A model generated the notes under the pieces. The model was not told the DNA's origin, did not search any database, and saw only the letters and a list, made by a program, of their open reading frames with translations. A stretch of DNA of 64,000 bases from UBA3478 sp964217345 (GTDB lineage Bacteria; Bacteroidota; Bacteroidia; Flavobacteriales; Flavobacteriaceae), in the NCBI GenBank assembly GCA_964217345.1, contig CAXPJI010000013.1, forward strand, positions 22,070-86,069, written 5' to 3'. Made by a program: the position numbers and the translations under genes. Shown here one piece after another: positions 42,564 to 48,891 of the stretch. Position 1 is the stretch's first letter; every line of letters starts with the position of its first letter.

Positions 42564-43646
42564 TTAGGAGTTAATAACCTGCTCTTGGTGACGAATTGAT
42601 TCTGTGTGAATACTTTTGAAAAGTTTCAATACGAATTCTTCGCTAAGGCCACGCTGCTCTCCTTCTAGGATCATTTTTCCTAAAATTTCATTCCAACGAT
42701 TCGACTGAAGTACGGCAACATTCTTCTCTTTCTTCAAAGTACCTATTGCCTCAGCAACTTTCATACGCTCACCAAGGGTATCAAGAACGGTACCGTCAAG
42801 AACATCAATTTGTGCTCTTAATTGTACTAATGCATTGTGAAACTCCGCTTCGTCATCACCCGTTTTACGAACTCTTAAATCTTTAAAAATTTCTAAAAGA
42901 CGCTCAGGCGTTACTTGCTGTGCTGCATCTGACCATGCATTATCTGGATCACAGTGCGTTTCAATCATCAAACCATCAAAGTTCAAATCAAGGGCGTTTT
43001 GTGAAACATCAAAAATTAAATCTCTGCGACCCGCAATATGACTGGGGTCATTAATGATAGGAACATCAGGAAACTTGGTCTGAAAATCAATAGCAATCTG
43101 CCATTCAGGAAGGTTACGATATTTGGTCTTCTTGTAGGTTGAGAATCCACGGTGGATTACTCCAAGATTTTTGATATCTGCAGTATATAAACGCTCCATC
43201 GCACCAATCCAAAGGGCTAAATCAGGATTAACTGGGTTTTTAACAAGAACTATTTTATCTGTTCCTTTAAGTGCTTCTGCAATTTCTTGAACGATAAATG
43301 GGCTAACTGTAGAACGCGCTCCGATCCATAAAAGATCTACGTCATATTCTAGTGCCAATTCTACGTGTGCGCGATTAGCTACTTCGGTCGCTGTCTTAAG
43401 ACCAGTTTCTTCTTTAACGCGTTGAAGCCATTTTAGACCTATGGCACCAACACCCTCAAAGCTTCCGGGACGTGTACGAGGTTTCCAAATACCTGCGCGA
43501 TAATAATTTACATCTGTGTTTTTAAGTTGATGAGCAATGTCAAGAACTTGTGTTTCAGTTTCTGCGCTGCAAGGACCCGCAATTACGAGCGGATGATCTA
43601 ACTGCATGTCGTCTAGCCAAGTACGTAGGGCTTTCGAATTTTCCAT
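42564..43646 (-). CDS. Bifunctional DAHP synthase / type II chorismate mutase
   Basis: A 360-residue fusion. Residues 1-260 form a KDO8P-type DAHP synthase (IAGPCSAETETQVLDIA near residue 22; YRAGIWKPRTRPGSFEG near 50; NDPSHIAGRRD near 202), which condenses PEP and erythrose 4-phosphate. Residues 268-355 form an all-helical AroQ chorismate mutase (LRAQIDVLDGTVLDTLGERM). The enzyme therefore feeds the shikimate pathway and also commits chorismate to Phe/Tyr. This domain order is typical of Bacteroidota. It lies 9 bases after tyrA in the operon. Confidence 0.95.
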   Translation of the reverse strand: MENSKALRTWLDDMQLDHPLVIAGPCSAETETQVLDIAHQLKNTDVNYYRAGIWKPRTRPGSFEGVGAIGLKWLQRVKEETGLKTATEVANRAHVELALEYDVDLLWIGARSTVSPFIVQEIAEALKGTDKIVLVKNPVNPDLALWIGAMERLYTADIKNLGVIHRGFSTYKKTKYRNLPEWQIAIDFQTKFPDVPIINDPSHIAGRRDLIFDVSQNALDLNFDGLMIETHCDPDNAWSDAAQQVTPERLLEIFKDLRVRKTGDDEAEFHNALVQLRAQIDVLDGTVLDTLGERMKVAEAIGTLKKEKNVAVLQSNRWNEILGKMILEGEQRGLSEEFVLKLFKSIHTESIRHQEQVINS

Positions 43647-43655
43647 GATTGTGAT

Positions 43656-44516
43656 TTAAGGGATTAAAGGTAATGGGTTTAATATTTTTTCTATAGTATT
43701 TATTCGTTTCATTTCAGAGGTTAGTGCTTCAAGGTCTTCATTATCAATGAGTGTTTTGAATTTTTGAAGATTCGAGATGTAAGCCTCTAGAGTATGACTG
43801 AGGTGTTCCTTATTCTGTAAGAAGATCGGACCCCACATTTCTGGTGAGCTTTTTGCCAAGCGAACCGTTGACGCAAACCCACTTCCGGCCAAATCAAAAA
43901 TGTTTCGATCATCTGCTTCTTTGTCCATCACGGTCTTTCCTAACATAAATGAACTAACATGAGATAGATGCGATACATAGGCCACGTGCTTATCATGAGA
44001 TTCTGGATCCATGTAACGTAAACGCATACCTATCTTTTGAAAGGCGGTTAATATATTTTCTTGAAGTCGGATCGCTGTCTTTTCTATCTCGCAGAGAATC
44101 ATCAGCTTACCATCAAACAAATCAGCTTTTGCAGCGGCAGGTCCTGAAAACTCGGTACCTGCAATCGGATGAGCAGCTAGAAAATGTGATCGATTCTGAT
44201 GATCACTGATTGATTGACAAAGGGCTGACTTGGTCGAACCCGCATCCATGATCAAAGTATTTTCGCCAACCTTATCGAGTAAAGAATATATAACCTCTGA
44301 GGCTGATCCAACAGGAATGCTGACAAAAACTAAATCTGATTGCGCAGCCGTATCTATATCAACGGCTTTATCAATTAAACCTAAACGAAGTGCCTCCTCT
44401 AAGTGAACTTGATTATTATCTACACCCAAAATAGTGATACCTGAGAAGTGCTTTTTTAGAGCAAGCGCCCATGATCCTCCAATTAATCCAACTCCTATAA
44501 TCGCTACTGACTTCAT
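43656..44516 (-). CDS. tyrA: Prephenate dehydrogenase
   Basis: A 286-residue NAD-dependent dehydrogenase that converts prephenate to 4-hydroxyphenylpyruvate for tyrosine. The Rossmann motif IIGVGLIGGSWALAL is at residues 5-19, DAGSTKSALC near 91 and the catalytic region FLAAHPIAGTEFSGP near 112. There is no fused mutase or ACT domain, consistent with the mutase being on the DAHP synthase. It overlaps the aminotransferase gene by 4 bases. Confidence 0.94.
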   Translation of the reverse strand: MKSVAIIGVGLIGGSWALALKKHFSGITILGVDNNQVHLEEALRLGLIDKAVDIDTAAQSDLVFVSIPVGSASEVIYSLLDKVGENTLIMDAGSTKSALCQSISDHQNRSHFLAAHPIAGTEFSGPAAAKADLFDGKLMILCEIEKTAIRLQENILTAFQKIGMRLRYMDPESHDKHVAYVSHLSHVSSFMLGKTVMDKEADDRNIFDLAGSGFASTVRLAKSSPEMWGPIFLQNKEHLSHTLEAYISNLQKFKTLIDNEDLEALTSEMKRINTIEKILNPLPLIP

Positions 44517-45658
44517 GACGCTTTACTTATTCGCTTAATTACTTGTTCAATTCGATCGATCTCAATACAGAGAGAGAAACGAACATATCCACTGCCTTCA
44601 GAGCCAAAAATGGTTCCGGGTGCAATAAAAAAGTGATATTCACTGAGATATTTCTCTACCAGTTCTTCTGCCTTGGTGTTTTCTGGGATCCGACACCACA
44701 CAAACATCCCTACCTGATTCGGATCAGGCACCAATCCTAACAACTGGCACAATTCTTCCATTTTTGCTCTTCGCTGATCGTATACCTTATTCAACTGATC
44801 AAACCACTTTTTAGGCTGAGCAAGTGCAGCAACCGCAGCACGTTGAATACCCATGAACATTCCCGAGTCCATATTTGATTTGACCTTCAATACCGACTGA
44901 ATCAGACCAGCATCTCCTTGAATTGAGCCTACTCTCCATCCGGCCATATTAACCACCTTTGAGAGCGAATTCAGTTCAAGTAATGGGCCGTATTTTCCCT
45001 TTTGTGACAAGAGTGAACTCGGATGATCATTACCAATAAAACTATATGGATTATCGTTAATTAAAAGCAAATCAAATTCCTGAGCTTTTTGAGCGAGGAC
45101 AGCCCACTTATCCTCAGTAATCGATTTACCTGTTGGCATGTGCGGATAATTCACCCACATCATCACTGCTTCATTAAGATCTTTTTCATCGATATGATCA
45201 AAATCAGGCAAACCTTCTGGGGTTAATCGATAATATACAGCCTTACCTCCAACTAATTCTGTAACTGAAGAATAGGTTGGATAACCAGGGTTAGGTATCA
45301 GCACCTTATCTCCTGGATTAACAAAGGCCATGCTGACATGCATGATACCCTCCTTAGAGCCCATGAGCGGCAGAATTTCTGTACCTGCATTAAGACTTAC
45401 TCCGTAATGGGTCTTGTAAAAATCTGCAAAACCTACTCTTAGTTCTTCTCTACCCATATAACTCTGATAGCCATGAACACCCGGCTCAGAAAGGGTACTA
45501 ATTAAAGCATCTGTCACCTCGGTAGGAGGATCGAGATCTGGACTTCCAATACCCATGTTGATGATTGGCTTTCCTTCGGCAATGAGGCTTTTAACCTCTT
45601 TTAGTTTTTTAGAGAAATAGTACTCTGAAACACTATTTAATCGATTCGCTTCTCTCAT
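44513..45658 (-). CDS. PLP-dependent class I/II aminotransferase, probably aromatic
   Basis: A 381-residue fold-type I aminotransferase. The PLP lysine lies in ELNSLSKVVNMAGWRVG near residue 232, with INDNPYSFIG near 190 and VNYPHMPTGK near 168. The protein family also includes LL-diaminopimelate aminotransferases. Its position between pheA and tyrA strongly suggests that it makes phenylalanine and tyrosine from their keto acids. It abuts pheA (shared base) and overlaps tyrA. Confidence 0.88.
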   Translation of the reverse strand: MREANRLNSVSEYYFSKKLKEVKSLIAEGKPIINMGIGSPDLDPPTEVTDALISTLSEPGVHGYQSYMGREELRVGFADFYKTHYGVSLNAGTEILPLMGSKEGIMHVSMAFVNPGDKVLIPNPGYPTYSSVTELVGGKAVYYRLTPEGLPDFDHIDEKDLNEAVMMWVNYPHMPTGKSITEDKWAVLAQKAQEFDLLLINDNPYSFIGNDHPSSLLSQKGKYGPLLELNSLSKVVNMAGWRVGSIQGDAGLIQSVLKVKSNMDSGMFMGIQRAAVAALAQPKKWFDQLNKVYDQRRAKMEELCQLLGLVPDPNQVGMFVWCRIPENTKAEELVEKYLSEYHFFIAPGTIFGSEGSGYVRFSLCIEIDRIEQVIKRISKAS

Positions 45659-46494
45659 TACTGAACGCTCTTTAAAAGTTGATTTTCATAGGTTCCTAAC
45701 ACTTTGAATTCCTCTGCCATAATCGCTAAAGCTGCTGCTGCTTTCTCGAAATCGGTAATTTTTTCGAAAGTCACATCGACAAAAAAGGCATACTTCCAGG
45801 GCGTTTCAACAATGGGTAGTGATTGAATTTTAGTCAAATTCATTTCACAGTCACTAAGTACATTCAGTATGGTTGCAAGACTCCCTCTCTTGTGACCTGT
45901 GACAAAACGAACAGATGCCTTATTTACGGTCTCTGAGCTTGTAACGCTATTTGCTCTATTTAGCACAACAAAACGCGTAGCATTATTGGTTAAGGTTTGA
46001 ATATCTGAATGAATCACCTTAAGCCCATAGAGTTCAGCCGCAACCTTTGGTGCAATAGCAGCCACACCTTTCAGATGAGAAGATTGAATTCTCGCGGCAA
46101 CCGATGCCGTATCATCGTCTTCAACTAAGCGAATAGATTTGTGATTTTGAAAAAACTCTGCACATTGAAGAAGTGCCATCGGATGCGACCGTACCTCTTG
46201 AATATCTTCTAAGCTACTCTCTGGCAAAGCCATCAAATTATGAGAAATGCTTAAATAAAATTCTGCTGAAATCTGAAAGTCATTTTGATAGATTAGCGTA
46301 TAATTCGGTAACAGTGCTCCAGCGATTGAATTCTCAATAGCCATAATTGCATGATCAACCGCTCCACTCGCCAATTGCTCAGCTAACATAGGAAAAGAGT
46401 GGCAGTGGATTAAGCTCACTCCCTCTGGATATAACGCTTGGGCTACGATGTAATGGTTCGATCCGTCGACCCCTTGTATAGCTACTTTTTTCAT
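45658..46494 (-). CDS. pheA: Prephenate dehydratase
   Basis: A 278-residue enzyme that turns prephenate into phenylpyruvate. The catalytic domain (1-180) shows MAIENSIAGALLPNY near residue 51 and NNATRFVVLNR near 170, containing the family TRF motif. A C-terminal ACT domain (about 195-275; KRGSLATILNVLSDCEMNLT) normally gives feedback inhibition by phenylalanine. It is the first structural gene of the aromatic operon. The ATG lies 7 bases after the T-tract of an attenuator terminator. Confidence 0.96.
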   Translation of the reverse strand: MKKVAIQGVDGSNHYIVAQALYPEGVSLIHCHSFPMLAEQLASGAVDHAIMAIENSIAGALLPNYTLIYQNDFQISAEFYLSISHNLMALPESSLEDIQEVRSHPMALLQCAEFFQNHKSIRLVEDDDTASVAARIQSSHLKGVAAIAPKVAAELYGLKVIHSDIQTLTNNATRFVVLNRANSVTSSETVNKASVRFVTGHKRGSLATILNVLSDCEMNLTKIQSLPIVETPWKYAFFVDVTFEKITDFEKAAAALAIMAEEFKVLGTYENQLLKSVQ

Positions 46495-46500
46495 AAAACG

Positions 46501-46526
46501 AAAAAAGTCCCGAAAAACGGGACTTT
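46501..46526 (-). terminator. Attenuator terminator of the aromatic operon
   Basis: On the - strand AAAGTCCCG (46526-46518) and CGGGACTTT (46512-46504) form a 9-bp stem with a TTTTT loop and a T-tract to 46501, directly before pheA. Confidence 0.9.
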
Positions 46527-46602
46527 ATTATATTATTACGTTAAATAACGACAAGCCCCTACCTCTCTAACTGATAATAGTTAAAGTAAGCAAAGTCGTT
46601 AT
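46519..46602 (-). promoter_or_regulatory. Attenuator control segments (regions 1, 2 and 3)
   Basis: Region 1, ATAACGAC (46602-46595, inside leader codons 7-9), pairs with GTCGTTAT (46552-46545). Region 2, GGGGCTT (46559-46553), pairs with AAGTCCC (46525-46519) of the terminator's 5' arm through 7 bp with one G-U. The two pairings and the terminator are mutually exclusive in the way a ribosome-stalling attenuator requires. Confidence 0.75.
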
Positions 46603-46621
46603 AAAAGCGTGTCTTGTTCAT
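46559..46621 (-). CDS. Phe/Tyr-rich leader peptide of the aromatic operon
   Basis: A 20-codon ORF encoding MNKTRFYNDFAYFNYYQLER, with 3 Phe and 4 Tyr among 20 residues, including FY, YF and YY. It stops with TAG 33 bases before the attenuator terminator stem and precedes the Phe/Tyr biosynthesis operon. Slow decoding at these codons would leave region 2 free to form the antiterminator; a ribosome reaching the stop would cover region 2 and let the terminator form. It has no recognisable function beyond sensing charged tRNA-Phe and tRNA-Tyr. No Shine-Dalgarno sequence is seen, as usual in this phylum. Confidence 0.8.
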   Translation of the reverse strand: MNKTRFYNDFAYFNYYQLER

Positions 46622-46712
46622 AATAACGGCGCTAATTACAGAAAAGGTTTCATAAAAAACAAGCCTTGTCTGAAAATAATTCAAAAGAAGGGTTAAATGA
46701 TTCAATTTTTAA

Positions 46713-47981
46713 CTAACCCAAAAATGCTTTCCTCAAAGAATCTACATAATCAAGCTTCTCCCAAGTAAACAACTCAACCTCACGCGCAACCTTACCGTTG
46801 TAGGGTGATTCAAAAATCTTAACCACTTTCTTCGGTTTTCTTCCCATGTGCCCATAAGATGCTGTTTCACTGTAAATTGGGTTACGAAGCTTTAATCGTG
46901 TCTCAATTCCATAAGGGGTAAGATCAAAGAGTTCGGCAACTTTCTGAGCGATTTCTGCATCAGCAAATGATGTAGCGTTCGATCCATAAGTATCAATAAA
47001 AACAGAGGTAGGCTCTGCAACACCGATTGCATAGCTAAGTTGAACTAATACTTCAGAAGCTATACCTGCAGCTACTAGATTCTTCGCAATATGCCGTGCT
47101 GCATAGGCAGCAGATCGATCTACTTTTGAAGGGTCTTTTCCTGAAAAAGCTCCACCTCCGTGGGCACCTTTTCCACCATAGGTGTCTACAATAATCTTGC
47201 GGCCCGTTAATCCCGTGTCACCGTGGGGACCTCCAATCACAAATTTACCGGTTGGATTCACGTGATAGTTGATTTCATCGGTAAACAAGGATTGAACCGA
47301 ATCACTCATTCGCTTTTTAACCTCAGGTATTACGTATTTGATGATATCCATACGTATCTGATCAAGCATGTTTTGTTCGTTATCAAAGGGATCGTGCTGG
47401 GTAGACACAACAATAGTGTCAATTCGCTCCGGCTGATTGTTGTCGTCATACTGCAAAGTAACTTGAGCTTTTGCATCGGGACGTAAATAGTTCATCGGCT
47501 TCGAAGAGTCATCTTTAGCAGCTCGACGATATTCTGCCAAAACCTTCAAAATCTCGTGAGAAATAACCAAGGCAAGGGGCATGTACTCTTCAGTTTCTGA
47601 GGTTGCATACCCGAACATCATTCCCTGATCTCCAGCACCTTGAGATTCCGGTGCACTACGATCAACACCGCGATTGATATCTTGACTCTGTTCGTGGATC
47701 AAGGAAATTACCCCGCAAGAATCACCGCTGAACATGTATTCTCCTTTGGTGTATCCGATAGAATTAACTACTCCGCGAGCTATTGATTGCACGTCTAGGT
47801 AGGTTGAGCTTTTAACCTCTCCTGCCAAGACTACCTGACCCGTAGTTACCAGTGTTTCACACGCCACTTTACTTTGTGGATCAAATGCTAAAAAATGATC
47901 CAGTAGCGCATCGCTAATTTGATCGGCAATCTTATCAGGATGCCCTTCACTAACCGACTCTGATGTAAATAAATATGACAT
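46713..47981 (-). CDS. metK: S-adenosylmethionine synthetase
   Basis: A 422-residue enzyme that makes SAM from methionine and ATP. Signatures are EGHPDKIADQISDALLD (residues 11-27), the ATP motif GAGDQGMMFGYA near 117, and GGGAFSGKDPSKVDRSAAY near 275. The protein is slightly longer than E. coli MetK (384) owing to internal insertions common in Bacteroidota. A SAM-II riboswitch about 75 bases upstream gives product feedback. The aromatic leader follows downstream, with only a weak hairpin (46654-46672) between. Confidence 0.97.
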   Translation of the reverse strand: MSYLFTSESVSEGHPDKIADQISDALLDHFLAFDPQSKVACETLVTTGQVVLAGEVKSSTYLDVQSIARGVVNSIGYTKGEYMFSGDSCGVISLIHEQSQDINRGVDRSAPESQGAGDQGMMFGYATSETEEYMPLALVISHEILKVLAEYRRAAKDDSSKPMNYLRPDAKAQVTLQYDDNNQPERIDTIVVSTQHDPFDNEQNMLDQIRMDIIKYVIPEVKKRMSDSVQSLFTDEINYHVNPTGKFVIGGPHGDTGLTGRKIIVDTYGGKGAHGGGAFSGKDPSKVDRSAAYAARHIAKNLVAAGIASEVLVQLSYAIGVAEPTSVFIDTYGSNATSFADAEIAQKVAELFDLTPYGIETRLKLRNPIYSETASYGHMGRKPKKVVKIFESPYNGKVAREVELFTWEKLDYVDSLRKAFLG

Positions 47982-47988
47982 AATTCTT

Positions 47989-48035
47989 GTCTCTTTAATT
48001 CAGGAGATTACAAAACTCTAAAAGAGACTAAAGCA
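47989..48035 (-). promoter_or_regulatory. Expression platform of the metK riboswitch
   Basis: TGCTTTAG (48035-48028) can pair with CTAAAGCA in the aptamer 3' part (48070-48063). The adjacent GTCTCTTT (48028-48021) pairs with AAAGAGAC (47996-47989), which ends 8 bases before the metK ATG. The two helices share one base, so switching between them could control ribosome access. This is inferred from pairing only. Confidence 0.45.
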
Positions 48036-48056
48036 CTACGGGCTATTATGACGCGA

Positions 48057-48110
48057 ATACTGCTTTAGCATTTTTTATGAGGTTGCAATCAGTTCAAATC
48101 TTTCCTCAAA
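48057..48110 (-). promoter_or_regulatory. SAM-II riboswitch upstream of metK
   Basis: On the - strand, P1 is TGAGG (48108-48104) with CCTCA (48082-48078). The loop reads GATTTGAACTGATTGCAA, close to the SAM-II core, and the 3' part reads AAAAAATGCTAAAGCAGT. The pseudoknot P2 pairs ACTG (48093-48090) with CAGT (48062-48059). SAM-II is known in alphaproteobacteria and Bacteroidota upstream of methionine/SAM genes. Confidence 0.85.
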
Positions 48111-48117
48111 CAAGCTA

Positions 48118-48125
48118 CAAAAGTA
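48118..48125 (-). promoter_or_regulatory. -7 promoter box of metK (TACTTTTG)
   Basis: A perfect TAnnTTTG on the - strand, 8 bases before the riboswitch P1. Transcription would begin almost at the aptamer. Confidence 0.6.
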
Positions 48126-48198
48126 CGCTTATTTTATAACACTAAACAGGAAAGATATTCTTATCTTGAGGCTCATTTTCAAAAACCAAGAAAACAGG

Positions 48199-48813
48199 AT
48201 GCACATTGCTATCGCCGGCAATATTGGAGCCGGTAAAACCACACTTACGAATCTACTCGCTAAGCATTTTAAATGGGAACCGCAGTTTGAGGAGGTAATC
48301 ACCAACCCTTATCTAGACGACTTTTACACCCAAATGGAGCGCTGGAGTTTTAATCTACAGATTTACTTTTTAAACACTCGATTTAGACAAATTCTGTCGA
48401 TTCGAGAAAGCGGAAAAAGTGTCATTCAAGATCGTACTATTTATGAAGATGCATTCATATTTGCTCCCAACTTACACGATATGGGTCTTATGACTGGGCG
48501 AGACTTTGAGAATTATAAGAGTCTATTTGAACTTATGGAATCCCTAGTGGCTCCTCCTGATCTAATGATTTACCTAAGAAGTTCTATTCCAAATCTAGTG
48601 AAGCAGATTCACAAGCGTGGTCGTTCCTATGAGAACGGAATATCCATTGATTATCTGAATCGTCTTAATGAGAGATACGAAGATTGGATCAAGGGATACG
48701 ACAAAGGTAAACTCCTTATTTTCGACGTAGACAACCTAGATTTTGTAGACAATCCCGAAGATCTTGGGAGTATCGTAAATAGAATAGACGCAGAATTAAA
48801 CGGACTGTTCTAA
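48199..48813 (+). CDS. Deoxynucleoside kinase
   Basis: A 204-residue P-loop kinase that phosphorylates deoxynucleosides for salvage. The start is ATG 48199 (MHIAIAGNIGAGKTTL); an upstream TTG frame adds residues before the P-loop that do not fit. The P-loop GNIGAGKTT is followed by QDRTIYEDAFIF near residue 77 (family DRS-like motif) and a lid RGRSYENGIS. Which base it prefers cannot be told. It diverges from metK, so the metK promoter and riboswitch lie just upstream. Confidence 0.9.
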   Translation: MHIAIAGNIGAGKTTLTNLLAKHFKWEPQFEEVITNPYLDDFYTQMERWSFNLQIYFLNTRFRQILSIRESGKSVIQDRTIYEDAFIFAPNLHDMGLMTGRDFENYKSLFELMESLVAPPDLMIYLRSSIPNLVKQIHKRGRSYENGISIDYLNRLNERYEDWIKGYDKGKLLIFDVDNLDFVDNPEDLGSIVNRIDAELNGLF

Positions 48814-48840
48814 GACATCGTTAGAGACTAGATAACAAAT

Positions 48841-48872
48841 AAAAAAGCCTGCTATTTCTAGCAGGCTTTTTT
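48841..48872. terminator. Bidirectional terminator between the deoxynucleoside kinase and hppA
   Basis: AAAAAAGCCTGCTA (48841-48854) and TAGCAGGCTTTTTT (48859-48872) form a 14-bp perfect stem with a 4-base loop. It has T-tracts on both strands and serves the two convergent genes. Confidence 0.9.
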
Positions 48873-48891
48873 GTAAGCTATATTGAAACCC

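Noticed and set aside
46654..46672. A dedicated terminator after metK
   Set aside because: The stem is only about four to six weak pairs with a three-base loop, too poor to call with confidence.
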